Source: JBBQCW01 sp038319025 | GTDB lineage: Bacteria > Actinomycetota > Thermoleophilia > Solirubrobacterales > Solirubrobacteraceae | Direction: 5' to 3' | DNA length: 64,000 nucleotides | Assembly: GCA_038319025.1 (NCBI GenBank) | Contig: JBBQCW010000010.1 | Coordinates: 1 to 64,000 of the forward strand | Shown here: piece after piece, positions 8,494 to 17,368 of the stretch | Position numbering within the stretch: the first letter of the stretch is position 1 | Layout: each line of letters starts with the position of its first letter | Notes under the pieces: model-generated | Told to the model about the DNA's origin: nothing | The model's database searches: none | What the model saw: the letters and a program-made list of their open reading frames with translations, nothing else | Position numbers and translations under genes: made by a program

Positions 8494-10038
8494 TCAGGCC
8501 GCCTTTATGCCCTGCGGGAACGAGAACAGACCATGGGGGTCACGCGCCTTCTTGACCGTCTGCAGCCGGCTCAGGTTGGCCCCGTAGTAGGCGTTCTCGT
8601 AATTCTTGAGCTTCGGGTCGATGTAGTTCTGGTAGGAAAAGTCGGACACGTAGGGCTTCAGTGCGGCGTGGGCGTTCTGCAGCCATGTCTCGGGGCCTGA
8701 GCCATCGCCGGTCGCGTAGTACTGGATGCAACACAGCTGATCGCGATGCACGAAGGCCGTATCGCTCGGCGCCACCTCGTTGATCGCCCCGCCGTAGCAA
8801 TCGAACAGCAGCGAGCCGGCGCTGCCAGAACTGCCGCGCTCGACGGCGCTGACGGCGGCCGACAGGCCGGCCGACGAGAACACCTTGGACACGTAGGAGG
8901 ACTTCGCCGCGAACGGCGTGGGCATGTATGCCGCGCACTGTGCTGCCGTCTTGCCCAGGCAGCCGCCCCAGCGCTCCACGAGGCTCAGGTAGTCCGACGT
9001 TCCGTAGTTGACCTGTGCCCCCGGTGCGTCCCGCAGGAACGGGGCAAGCGTGGCCTGCAACTGGGCCTCAGTGCCGAAGTACTGACCCAGCGCCGTCACC
9101 TCCGGGGTGCCGCCGCCCGTCGTGAGCAAGGAGCAGATCGACGTCAGCGCGCTCGGCGACTTCGGGGCGAACGACTGCCACGCCCCGAGGACGGACGCGG
9201 CCTCCGACCACGGCCAGGTGGCGGTGAAATAGGCGCAGTTCGGAGCCGGATGCGTCTTCAGTTTGAACGACGTGGCGATGCCGAAGTTGCCGCCGCCGCC
9301 GCCGCGACTGGCCCAGAAGAGGTCCTCGTTAGCGCCCGCATTTGCTAATTGCGCGACGCCGTCCGCGGTGACTATTTGCACCTCCTGCACGCTGTCCAGC
9401 GTCAGCCCGTACTTGCGCCCGGCCAGGCCCATCCCGCCGCCGAGTGCCAACCCGGCGAACCCGACGGTGGGGCAGGACCCGCCGGGAATCGTCAAGCCGC
9501 GAGCGGCCAGCGCGCTGTAAACGCCGTACAGATCGTTCCCGGGGCCGATCGTCGCGGTGCCGTTGGAGACCTTGACCGAGTCAATGCCACGCATGTCCAC
9601 CACGAGCCCCTTACGCACGGTCGAGAAGCCGCCGTAGCTGTGGCCACCCGAACGGGCGGTGATGGGCACGCCATAGAAGGCGGCCCACTTGACCGCCGCC
9701 TGGACGTCGGCCACGCTCGCCGCCTTGAGGACGGCCAGCGGCACCACATCGGCGTAGCGACTGTTGTAGATCGTGCGGGCCTGGCTGAAGCCCTGGCTGC
9801 TGCGCGTGTAGACGGTGCCTTTGACCGCGCGGCGCAGCGCCCCGATATCCGCCTTGCGCGGCACCGCCGGGGTGGTCGTCGTGGTCGTGGTGGTGCCCGT
9901 GGTCGTTGCGGGCGCGGCTGCCGCCTTGGTCGTGACGCCCGACTCAGCACCACACCCGGCCAAGAATCCGAGCGCCGTCCCGGCCAGCGCGAACTGGCCG
10001 GTCCGGGCGAGGAACTGCCGACGATCGAGATCGCTCAT
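8494..10038 (-). CDS. Tat-exported FAD-dependent oxidoreductase (berberine-bridge-enzyme type)
   Basis: 514 residues. The N-terminus has a twin-arginine signal (DRRQFLARTG) that also contains a lipobox (FLAGC, Cys29), then a Thr-rich linker. An FAD-binding PCMH fold follows with RSGGHSYGG (His133) and GGSCPTVG (Cys189), the pair that attaches FAD covalently at two points in BBE-like oxidases. The C-terminus has the BBE motif YYGANLSRLQTVKKARDP. It should oxidise a sugar, alcohol or secondary metabolite with O2 outside the membrane; the substrate is unknown. It follows the coiled-coil protein gene by 19 bp, so the two may be co-transcribed. Confidence 0.92.
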   Translation of the reverse strand: MSDLDRRQFLARTGQFALAGTALGFLAGCGAESGVTTKAAAAPATTTGTTTTTTTTPAVPRKADIGALRRAVKGTVYTRSSQGFSQARTIYNSRYADVVPLAVLKAASVADVQAAVKWAAFYGVPITARSGGHSYGGFSTVRKGLVVDMRGIDSVKVSNGTATIGPGNDLYGVYSALAARGLTIPGGSCPTVGFAGLALGGGMGLAGRKYGLTLDSVQEVQIVTADGVAQLANAGANEDLFWASRGGGGGNFGIATSFKLKTHPAPNCAYFTATWPWSEAASVLGAWQSFAPKSPSALTSICSLLTTGGGTPEVTALGQYFGTEAQLQATLAPFLRDAPGAQVNYGTSDYLSLVERWGGCLGKTAAQCAAYMPTPFAAKSSYVSKVFSSAGLSAAVSAVERGSSGSAGSLLFDCYGGAINEVAPSDTAFVHRDQLCCIQYYATGDGSGPETWLQNAHAALKPYVSDFSYQNYIDPKLKNYENAYYGANLSRLQTVKKARDPHGLFSFPQGIKAA

Positions 10039-10057
10039 GTCAGGTGCCCCGGCCGGC

Positions 10058-10624
10058 TCAGCCGACCGTCTCGTTGCAGTCCTGACTGAGCTTGGCCAGA
10101 TCCCGGTTGAGACGATCGATGCCCTGCTGGGCGCTGCCCGCCGTGAAAACGCTGTCGATCGCCCGGATGGTGCCGCGCGTGCAAGCCTGAGCCACGTCGA
10201 GCTGCTGCTTGGCCAGGTTGGCCTCGGCTACGAGCTTCTGCTGCTGCGTGTTGGCCGCGGCCAGCTGCTGCTGGGCGGTCACGACCTGCGCCTTTTGCGT
10301 GGCGATCTCCTGCTTCTGCTGGGCCTCGCTCAGCTTCGCGCCGGACAGCTTCTTGCGGGTGCGGGAGTACTCCTTGACCTGCTGGTCCTCGATACCGACC
10401 GCCGTCTTCTCCTTGACGGAAGCAGCCGCGATCGCCGCCTGCTGCGTGGTGATGGTGGCGTTCTGCGTCTTGATCGTCCTGTTCGCCTTGTCAAGGTCGG
10501 AGTTTGTGGTGAACCCCCACACGGCGAAGCCGATGGCGATGAGTACGGCCACGGAGAAGGCGATGATCCATGCGGTCGAGCTCTTACCCGAGTCGGGAGC
10601 GGCGGGAGCGGCGGGAGCGGACAT
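10058..10624 (-). CDS. Single-pass membrane protein with long coiled coil
   Basis: 188 residues: a short Ala/Pro-rich cytoplasmic start, one transmembrane helix (about residues 18-38), then a long Gln/Ala/Lys-rich helical stretch (about 40-145) with heptad character, and a C-terminal segment with two cysteines (QACTRG and QDCNETV) that could pair. Topology suggests an extracytoplasmic coiled coil. I do not recognise a family. It lies 19 bp upstream of the flavoprotein gene on the same strand, so it could anchor or space that enzyme, but this is only inferred from position. Confidence 0.7.
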   Translation of the reverse strand: MSAPAAPAAPDSGKSSTAWIIAFSVAVLIAIGFAVWGFTTNSDLDKANRTIKTQNATITTQQAAIAAASVKEKTAVGIEDQQVKEYSRTRKKLSGAKLSEAQQKQEIATQKAQVVTAQQQLAAANTQQQKLVAEANLAKQQLDVAQACTRGTIRAIDSVFTAGSAQQGIDRLNRDLAKLSQDCNETVG

Positions 10625-10728
10625 GCGGAAAGGACCTCACTCTAGAAATGGCGGGACAGCAGGACGGCCCGAGTTTCGGTACAGCAATCGAGAGTCCTGC
10701 GCGTGCGGAGTATCTCCCACCATGCGGA

Positions 10729-11580
10729 CTACAGGGAGATTGCGGTGATCACTACGTGGCCGTCGCGCCGGCGGTACACCCAATCCCAAGGGCCCGCGCG
10801 CGTATTGCGCCAGTCGTAGGCGGCCCAGTTCATCATCGGCTGGAGCGGAAACCGTGACACCACACGCCGCGCGCCACTGCACTGCGCCGTGCTCGCCCCG
10901 CGGGCGATGTAGACCCGCAGCAGGCCGTGGCCGCGGTGAACCGATCCACAGGCCTTTGTGCGGGCGATGTGTCGGGTCAGCCGCAGCCGGGTGACCGGTG
11001 GGAATGCGAACGGTGCTGCCTTGCCCCGGATCAGGGCGGCGTAAGCGTGCGCCCCGGTCATGTTGGGATGCAGGCTGTCACCGTCAAACCAGGCGCCGTG
11101 GCCGGCGCTGTAGCGCGCCCAATCAACGAGCAGAATGCGATCGGGGTGGAGCGCGGCGGCTTGCCTCATGCGCGCGGCGCTCACGCTGAGGTTGCGGGGT
11201 GTCACCAGCAGCAATGTGCGCTGGGCGCCCAGTAGTCCCAGGACCTGGCCGATCTGCCCGGGAGCGATGACGCCGTTTGCGCCGAGTGCCACGATGACCA
11301 TCGAAGGCAGCGTGCCTGCCCGCTTACGCGCCGCCAGTATCTGGATGCCTTGAGCGAACTGCCGACAGCCGTGCGCGTCGGCTTCGATGCCCATGCGGCC
11401 GAGGATCGGGGCGGCGTAGATGAGGGTGGAGTCGCCGATGGTCAGCGGCGCACGCCCGTGCCGCGGCCCTGAGTGTGCGCTGGAGTGGGTTACTTCACCG
11501 CAGGCCTGCGCGGTCGCGACAAACACAAACCCCGCCAAAACAGTAAGAGCGACAACCGCCGCACGGCTGAAACGATTCAT
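10729..11580 (-). CDS. Secreted SGNH/GDSL-type hydrolase
   Basis: 283 residues with a signal peptide (MNRFSRAAVVALTVLAGFVFVATAQA) followed by Cys27. The SGNH core is visible: TIGDST near residue 48 (block I serine), ALGANG near 95 (block III, with Asn) and DGDSLHPNMTG near 165 (block V Asp-x-x-His). The segment RQFAQGIQILAARK closely matches the neighbour at 11655, so these two are paralogs. The C-terminal about 90 residues form an extra Arg/Trp-rich domain with two cysteines that I do not recognise. Expected role: serine esterase or acyl transfer on a carbohydrate. Start ATG 11580 was chosen because the signal begins there; the frame is open further upstream. Confidence 0.78.
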   Translation of the reverse strand: MNRFSRAAVVALTVLAGFVFVATAQACGEVTHSSAHSGPRHGRAPLTIGDSTLIYAAPILGRMGIEADAHGCRQFAQGIQILAARKRAGTLPSMVIVALGANGVIAPGQIGQVLGLLGAQRTLLLVTPRNLSVSAARMRQAAALHPDRILLVDWARYSAGHGAWFDGDSLHPNMTGAHAYAALIRGKAAPFAFPPVTRLRLTRHIARTKACGSVHRGHGLLRVYIARGASTAQCSGARRVVSRFPLQPMMNWAAYDWRNTRAGPWDWVYRRRDGHVVITAISL

Positions 11581-11654
11581 GGACGGCAGGCTCTCACAAC
11601 GTACGGCGCGTGACATACGTGTGAACCCCAAGTGAAGGCCGCATCGATTCCCGC

Positions 11655-12749
11655 TCATGCGCTGCACGCGGCTGCCGCTCGGGCGAACAGTTGTGCGCGA
11701 ATCCTCTCCCCGGCCGGGGTCGGGTGCACGCCGTCGCCTGCGAGTAATTGCGGGTACGCGGCGACCTCGGCCGCCCAGGGGACCAACTGGAGGCGGGAGT
11801 CGGCACCCGTCAGCTTGGTGAGCAGTGCGTTCGCCGTGGCAAACGTTTGGCCCGACACAGGCGGTGAGGCGATCGTGGCCCAGATCACGCATCCGGTCGG
11901 GCCTACGCGGGTGAGCGTCGTACGGACGGCGGCCTGTAGTTCGGCCGTCCGCCATGGGTCATCGTTGGTGAAGAGGCCCATGGCCAAAACGGTTCCGCGG
12001 GGCAGCGTGGTCGCCGCCAGGATCTGCATACCCTCGGCCAGCGGCCTGCCGATGCGAGAGCTGGTTCGCACCGTCCAACCAGGCAGTTCGTGCTCGAGCA
12101 GCGGTCGCTGCCCTTCGGAGAGGCTGTCCCCGATCAGCACCAGCGCGCCGTTTCCAACCGAACCGGCCGGCAGCGAAAGGTCAGGCACCGCCCCGGTCGG
12201 CGGCGTCGCTGGGCCGGGAGTGCTCGTCACCGGCGGAGCGGTGGTTGTCGGGGTCAGCACGGGAGCCGGGGTGGGTCGCGACGGCGGGCGAACGGCAATC
12301 ATCACCCGCGCCGCCCCGACGGACCTGCCCTCACCGTCATACCGTGCCGTCACGGTCCAGCGCCGGGCGTGGCTGGGCACATCGAGGAGCAGGCGCGCGA
12401 ACCACCGCCCGGTGGCACTGACCCTGGCCTTGAGCAAGCAGCGTCGCGCGGCACAACCCCCGTCGACGACCACGACACGCCGGCCCAGCGCCGTGCCCGA
12501 GACGCTGAGCGGAACGGCGAGGCGGCGCGTGCCGTGCTCTCGGGCGGCAAAGGTGGTTCCCCACAGCGGCGAGAGGATCGAGACCGCCGTGGTCGCCGCC
12601 ACGACGGGGACCTGCGCCACGGCGCCGGCCTGGGCCGTCGATGTGGCCGGCCCGCCACTCGATGGGCCGCCACGACCGCAGGCGCCCGGCACCGTTGTCG
12701 CCGCCAGTACCACGAGCACCGTCCCCAGAATGCGTCCTGCATCAACCAT
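11655..12749 (-). CDS. SGNH/GDSL-type hydrolase lipoprotein
   Basis: 364 residues. A hydrophobic leader ends in VPGAC, a lipobox-like site (Cys near 23), so it is probably membrane-anchored. Residues about 60-150 look like an Ig-type beta domain, followed by a Thr/Pro linker and then the SGNH domain: LIGDSLSEG near 187, RPLAEGMQILAA, a GLFTNDD block III near 242, and GDGVHPTPAGE near 338 supplying Asp and His. It is related to the SGNH protein encoded just downstream (10729-11580), with a 74-bp gap and the same strand. Expected to be an extracellular esterase or acyltransferase. Start at ATG 12749, where the leader begins. Confidence 0.8.
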   Translation of the reverse strand: MVDAGRILGTVLVVLAATTVPGACGRGGPSSGGPATSTAQAGAVAQVPVVAATTAVSILSPLWGTTFAAREHGTRRLAVPLSVSGTALGRRVVVVDGGCAARRCLLKARVSATGRWFARLLLDVPSHARRWTVTARYDGEGRSVGAARVMIAVRPPSRPTPAPVLTPTTTAPPVTSTPGPATPPTGAVPDLSLPAGSVGNGALVLIGDSLSEGQRPLLEHELPGWTVRTSSRIGRPLAEGMQILAATTLPRGTVLAMGLFTNDDPWRTAELQAAVRTTLTRVGPTGCVIWATIASPPVSGQTFATANALLTKLTGADSRLQLVPWAAEVAAYPQLLAGDGVHPTPAGERIRAQLFARAAAACSA

Positions 12750-12870
12750 GTGACCGCGATGATGATCGGTGCGTCGGGAGGCGGCGGCCATCGCGAATGG
12801 AACATGCGACACCGCTGCGTGCGATCCTCCACGCAGCACTTGGTCCAGCGTCCACAGGAGATTGATGTCC

Positions 12871-13266
12871 ATGACTCGTCAGCGCCGTCGTATGAGCCTC
12901 GGGTTGGCGGTCATCGCTGCCGCGGCTGTCACCATCGGAGCGCCCGTCGCCGCCCAGAGCGCGCCGGTCGCCCACGCCGCCGCAACCTGCAGCGTCAGGG
13001 GCAAGGAGCGCACCTTCGGCCCGACGTACGTGACCAAGCTGACCGTGAGCGGCGGGGCGACATGCGCCGGTGGCAAGGCCATCGTGCGCGCGTACTACCG
13101 CTGCCGTGTGCAGCACGGTGGCAAGACGAGGGGCCGTTGCGCCTCCGTGTCCGGCTACCGGTGCACCGAGAAGCGATACGACGCAATCCCGACGCAATTC
13201 TCCGCCCACGTCACCTGCACCGCGGGCAAACGGCGGGTCCTGCACGATTACACGCAGTTCACCTGA
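12871..13266 (+). CDS. Small secreted six-cysteine protein (paralog 1)
   Basis: 131 residues with a signal peptide (MTRQRRRMSLGLAVIAAAAVTIGAPVAAQSA) and a mature chain of about 95 residues holding six cysteines in the order ATC, ATCAGG, YRCRV, GRCAS, YRCTE, VTCTAG. The same six positions occur in the protein at 16899, so the two define a small family. No known domain is recognised; the even cysteine count suggests three disulfides outside the cell. AGGAG at 12856-12860 serves ATG 12871 or ATG 12865. Its stop overlaps the convergent SGNH gene by 8 bp. Confidence 0.78.
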   Translation: MTRQRRRMSLGLAVIAAAAVTIGAPVAAQSAPVAHAAATCSVRGKERTFGPTYVTKLTVSGGATCAGGKAIVRAYYRCRVQHGGKTRGRCASVSGYRCTEKRYDAIPTQFSAHVTCTAGKRRVLHDYTQFT

Positions 13267-14077
13267 GCAGGCCATCGGCCCGCAAGGCGTCCTCCACCAG
13301 CGCACCCTCCACACAACCACCCTCGTGAGTCAGGTGGAACCCGTCGGGATGGCGCGGATGGATGGTGAGACCGTCGTAGACGAGCGTGTCTTGAAAGCCG
13401 CCAGGCGAGATGGTCTCCTCGACCGGGATCAGGCGCATCCGCCCGGCAAACTCGCCCACCAGCAGGCGCAGCGCACCGTTGACCGCGGCAAAGAGTGGTG
13501 CCGCCCCGGCATCTCGGGGCACTGGCAGCGACAGCCAGTACACACGACCGCGGCCGCCGCGCAGGTAGGAAAGCACCAGCGGGCGCAGGCGGGCCGCGTA
13601 GCCCTGCTGCCAGTCCAACCCGCAACACGGAATCGACCCGTGGTCAGCGGTCGCCAGGGGGAACCCTGCGTCGCGGCCGCCGAGCGTGATCACCGTCACG
13701 TCGGGCCGGTATCGCGCGGCCTGCCGACGCGCGAGGCGGGGCCAGTTGGGGGTCGGCGTCCGCAGGCCCGTCCCGTCTCGACGGTCGACGGTGACCTGGG
13801 TTCGGGACGGATGCAGGAGCCAAGTCAAGACCTCGTGGATCGGGTAGATCATCGAATCGCCGGTGGCCAGGACCCGCAGGGGGCGCGCCCCCGCGGGCCG
13901 GCGCAATGCGCGATCGGCGCGCTTGACGTGCTGACACACCGCCCACGGCCAGTTGGTCCGCGGATGACTGACCGCATGGGCGAGGACCGGAGCCTGCAGG
14001 TACAGCGCGGCGACACACACCATCGTGACGAGAAAACCTGCGGCGACGGCAGGGCGGCGCTGGTACTGAAGCTTCAC
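13259..14077 (-). CDS. Membrane-anchored SGNH hydrolase (DUF459-like) with CC motif
   Basis: About 272 residues: a short basic start, one N-terminal membrane segment (AVAAGFLVTMVCVAALYLQA), then an SGNH domain with LATGDSMIYP (block I), TLGGRDAGF (block III, with Arg where Asn is usual), SIPCCGLDW and DGFHLTHEG (Asp/His of block V). It is clearly paralogous to the proteins at 14220 and 18769, which share the Cys-Cys motif. It should be an extracytoplasmic acyl esterase or acyltransferase, though the block III change may alter its oxyanion hole. It is divergent from the 14220 gene. The start is uncertain: GTG 14077 and GTG 14086 are both possible and no ATG fits. Confidence 0.75.
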   Translation of the reverse strand: MKLQYQRRPAVAAGFLVTMVCVAALYLQAPVLAHAVSHPRTNWPWAVCQHVKRADRALRRPAGARPLRVLATGDSMIYPIHEVLTWLLHPSRTQVTVDRRDGTGLRTPTPNWPRLARRQAARYRPDVTVITLGGRDAGFPLATADHGSIPCCGLDWQQGYAARLRPLVLSYLRGGRGRVYWLSLPVPRDAGAAPLFAAVNGALRLLVGEFAGRMRLIPVEETISPGGFQDTLVYDGLTIHPRHPDGFHLTHEGGCVEGALVEDALRADGLLR

Positions 14078-14219
14078 ACCGCGCACGGTAGATGGTTGAC
14101 CACAAAGGTGTGCCGGGCGATATGTGGAATCGACCAGGTTGGGGGAGTTCCAGCAGCCCAAATACTCTGCGACACTCGCTCACCTCGGCCCGACACACCG
14201 ACATGTCTGGCCATCGCCT

Positions 14220-15500
14220 ATGCGTCCCCGTGACCATTCACGCCGAATCTGGACCGTGATCGCCACCGCGATGGCGGCCGCCGTGCTGGTCATCGTGCTC
14301 CACCCGGGCGGGGCCGACACGCACGCCAAGTCGCTTCCCCGGGTGCTGCCGACCTTCAACGCCCAAGCCTCACCAGCGGCGCAGCTCGGATTCAGCCGCC
14401 TCGACATCACCGGCACGGACCAGACGACCTTGACCGTGACCGAGCCAGGTCAGACATCGACCCGCCCGGTGACGGTGGTCGTCAGCAACGGGCGTGCAAC
14501 AGTCGAACGGGCGGTCACCTGGCGGTGTGACCTCCGCGTCCGGAACCTCCTCATCAGCGACGGCACGGCAACGCAGAACGTGGTCGTTCACACGCCCTCA
14601 TGCGCGACGCGCCTTCGGTTGCGAACCGCCAAGAACGTCGCCTCCGGCGCGCTCCTGCGGATCCGACTGATTGATCGCTGGGCCGGCAGCGACCTCGCCG
14701 CACGGCTCTGCATGACCGCGCCTGGCGCACGCGCACGTTGCTCGACGGTCACCCATCGTGCCGGACAGCCAAGCCCGGCGGTGCACGTGCGGACCGCCCG
14801 CCCTGGCCGGTGGGGAGTGGCTGCGTCGACCCGCTACGGCCACGTGCGCAACGAGGTCGACGTGCATCCGCGCGGCGGCCGGCTGCGGATGCTGGCGGCC
14901 GGTGACTCGGAGATGCAACTGCTCGATGACTTCCTCGCAAGCGCACTGGGCGGCAAGGCGCGCGTGCACAAGGACGCGCGGGTCAGCACCGGGATCTCGT
15001 CCCCGCGCCCGCTGTTCGACTGGCTCGCCCACGCCCGCCGCCAGGGGCCGAGCCTGCGTCCCGACGTGACGGTGATGTTCATCGGGGGCAACGACGGATT
15101 CTCACTGCGCAGTGCCTCGGGCGTCACGGTGCCCTGCTGCGGGGGTGCCTGGGTGTCCGCGTTCGGCGCGCGTGCCGCCACGATGATGCGCGCTTACGCC
15201 CGCAAAGGGGCAGGGCGGGTCTACTGGTTCCTGCTCCCGATTCCCCGTCGGCCGTTGCTGCAGCGCTACTTCCGCGCGATAAACCAGGGCTACCGCCTCG
15301 CGGCGCACCAGCTGCCGGACGACGTCCACCTGATCGACGCCGCCCACGTGTTCACCCCAAACGGGTACAGAGACACCATGACCTACGCCGGCCGCACCTT
15401 CCGCATCCACGAGTCGGACGGTTACCACCTGTCGATCGCGGGTGACCGTGTCGCCACCCGGCTGGTGCTGGCGGCGATGCGCTCCGACCACATCCTGTGA
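14220..15500 (+). CDS. SGNH hydrolase (DUF459-like) with N-terminal beta domain
   Basis: 426 residues: basic N-terminus and one membrane segment (about 15-30), a 170-residue Thr/Arg-rich region likely to be Ig-like beta sandwich with paired cysteines, then an SGNH domain with LAAGDSEMQ near 224, MFIGGNDGFS near 284 (complete block III), TVPCCGGAW and DGYHLSIAG near 404. It is the best-preserved member of the three CC-motif SGNH paralogs here. Role inferred: esterase or O-acyltransferase acting on a surface glycan. The next gene starts within its stop codon (TGATG), so the two are translationally coupled. Confidence 0.82.
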   Translation: MRPRDHSRRIWTVIATAMAAAVLVIVLHPGGADTHAKSLPRVLPTFNAQASPAAQLGFSRLDITGTDQTTLTVTEPGQTSTRPVTVVVSNGRATVERAVTWRCDLRVRNLLISDGTATQNVVVHTPSCATRLRLRTAKNVASGALLRIRLIDRWAGSDLAARLCMTAPGARARCSTVTHRAGQPSPAVHVRTARPGRWGVAASTRYGHVRNEVDVHPRGGRLRMLAAGDSEMQLLDDFLASALGGKARVHKDARVSTGISSPRPLFDWLAHARRQGPSLRPDVTVMFIGGNDGFSLRSASGVTVPCCGGAWVSAFGARAATMMRAYARKGAGRVYWFLLPIPRRPLLQRYFRAINQGYRLAAHQLPDDVHLIDAAHVFTPNGYRDTMTYAGRTFRIHESDGYHLSIAGDRVATRLVLAAMRSDHIL

Positions 15501-16906
15501 TGCGCCGGTACCTCCTCATCCTGCTGTTCGGACTGTTCGTGCTGCCAGCAGGGAACGCCATCGCCGAGGGAGCCTCACCTGTCCGCTTCGCCCCGCTCGT
15601 CCAAATCGACCGCAAGGACACAGCCGGCCCGCTGGATCTCACGCGAGTCACGTTCGGCCAGCAGGACACGCAGCTCATGCTCACGCTGCGCAGCGCCTCG
15701 GCCTGGACCCCCGCGCGCTTTGCCGCCAAGGACGGCCGGTCACTGTGCGTCGCGATCTTCCCGGGCCGCGCGACACGGCCGCACCTCCACATCTGTGTGG
15801 GCGACGCCGCAGGCAAGCCGGTGCTCGTGCGCACCCGCGTGGACACCGGTGGCCACGACAGCGCCGCACGCACCATCAGCGCGTTCGTCGGCCGGCCGGA
15901 CGAGCGGACGGTCAGCGCGGCGTTCACCCCGCTCGCCGCCGGGCTGTCGCGCGGTGCGTTCACCTGGCAGGTGGAATCTCACTGGGTCGGCGGAACGGAC
16001 TGCCCGGCGCCCGCCGGGTGCGTGGACGCCGTTCCCCAGCACGCCCGCGTGCACGACCGGATCCGGCTGCTGGCCGAGCCGTGGTGTTTCGGCGCGGCCG
16101 CGCGCGATCCGTTACGGCCTTGCGCCAACCCCGCTCTGCGTACCGCGGTCGTCCCGACGCCGCTCAACGCGCGCATCACTCCCAACGCGTACTGCCTGCC
16201 GACCTCCCGCGTGGGGCTGGTAGGGCCGTGCGCGTTCGGAGCCGACGAGGCCCAAGCGGTTGGAACGATCGCGCTGGTCGGCGACAGCCATGCCGGGCAT
16301 TGGCGCGGCGCGATGGAGGTCGTGGCCCAGGCCAAGCGCTGGCGCGGGCTGTCGATGACGCACACGAGCTGTCCGCTGACTGCCGCGCGACCGACACTCC
16401 CCACCGCCTTCCGCTCGGACCAGTGCGTGCAGTGGAACCGGGAGATGCTGGCCTGGTTCGGGCGCCATCCGGAGGTGCACACGGTCTTCGTCTCCGCCCA
16501 CCCTGCGCGATTCCCCACCGGCGCCGCCGCCGGGTACCGCGCCGCGTGGAGGCGCTTACCCGCGTCGGTCAAGCACGTATTCGTCATCCGCGACACGCCC
16601 CGCCAAGTCGCCGGACAGACAGGGTGCATCAACGGTGCCCGCGCCCGACATCGGTCCGCGAGCGCCCTCTGCACCGTGCCGCGCCGGGACGCCCTGCCGA
16701 GCGACCCCGAGGCCTCGGCGGTCTACGGTGCACACGACCCGCGCGTCCGGGTCCTCGATCTGAGCCGGTACTTCTGCAGCTTGAGCCGGTGCTTCACCGT
16801 GGTCGGTGGCGTACTGGTGCTGAAGGACAGCGGCCACATCACCCGTACGTTCTCCACCACGCTCGGGCCGTACCTGCTCCGGGCGGTCGGGACACTGCAT
16901 GACTGA
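15500..16906 (+). CDS. Secreted SGNH protein (OafA-type SGNH domain) with accessory domain
   Basis: 468 residues with a signal peptide ending near residue 22 (AIAEG). Residues about 25-190 match the accessory domain of the deacetylase at 5191: LDL near the start, two Cys-containing strands, and a W...S.W.GG.DC...C.D.VP ending. The rest resembles the free-standing form of the SGNH domain fused to acyltransferase-3 (OafA) proteins: LVGDSHAGHW near 257, HTSCPL, QCVQWNREM, CSLSRC and LKDSGHITRTF (Asp/His). In OafA-like enzymes this domain finishes O-acetyl transfer to a glycan. There is no acyltransferase-3 membrane domain here, but an MBOAT lies two genes downstream. Confidence 0.82.
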   Translation: MRRYLLILLFGLFVLPAGNAIAEGASPVRFAPLVQIDRKDTAGPLDLTRVTFGQQDTQLMLTLRSASAWTPARFAAKDGRSLCVAIFPGRATRPHLHICVGDAAGKPVLVRTRVDTGGHDSAARTISAFVGRPDERTVSAAFTPLAAGLSRGAFTWQVESHWVGGTDCPAPAGCVDAVPQHARVHDRIRLLAEPWCFGAAARDPLRPCANPALRTAVVPTPLNARITPNAYCLPTSRVGLVGPCAFGADEAQAVGTIALVGDSHAGHWRGAMEVVAQAKRWRGLSMTHTSCPLTAARPTLPTAFRSDQCVQWNREMLAWFGRHPEVHTVFVSAHPARFPTGAAAGYRAAWRRLPASVKHVFVIRDTPRQVAGQTGCINGARARHRSASALCTVPRRDALPSDPEASAVYGAHDPRVRVLDLSRYFCSLSRCFTVVGGVLVLKDSGHITRTFSTTLGPYLLRAVGTLHD

Positions 16907-17297
16907 AGCGCTCCGGTGCTCTATCGTCGGAGGCGTGTCCAGATCAGCATTGCTCGCGCTCACGCTCGCCGCACTCTTCGCCGCGACCTTCACCACCACC
17001 GCGCCGGCGGCCATACCAGCCCACGCGGCCAAGAAGTGCAACGCGCCGAAATACCCAGGCCTGGGGTACTTCACCGGGCTCAACGTCACCGGCGTCGGCT
17101 GCGCCACCGGCCAGAAGCTGGTGGTCAATTACTACAAATGCCGCATCAAGCACGGCAAGGCCGGACGTTGCACGACGAAGGTCCTGGGCTTCAGCTGCCG
17201 GGAGGTGCGCAACTCCATCCCGACCGAGATCGACGCCCGGGTGACATGCCGCAAGGGCCGGCAGACGATCACGCACACCTACCAGCAGGACTTGTGA
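16899..17297 (+). CDS. Small secreted six-cysteine protein (paralog 2)
   Basis: About 132 residues (120 if started at GTG 16935), with a signal peptide ending near AHA and a mature chain of about 90 residues. Its six cysteines (KKCNA, VGCATG, YKCRI, GRCTT, FSCRE, VTCRKG) align one for one with the protein at 12871, and segments such as IPTxxxAxVTC are shared. Family unknown. It overlaps the end of the SGNH gene by 8 bp when ATG 16899 is used, indicating co-translation. GGAGG sits only one base before GTG 16935, which argues for the earlier start. It may be a cofactor, inhibitor or structural partner of the neighbouring enzymes. Confidence 0.75.
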   Translation: MTEALRCSIVGGVSRSALLALTLAALFAATFTTTAPAAIPAHAAKKCNAPKYPGLGYFTGLNVTGVGCATGQKLVVNYYKCRIKHGKAGRCTTKVLGFSCREVRNSIPTEIDARVTCRKGRQTITHTYQQDL

Positions 17298-17368
17298 TCA
17301 AGCCGCGGGGCGGCCGAGCCGTCCACTAGCCTCGCCCCGAGCGTCGCCCGCCGCGGCGCGCTCTTCCC

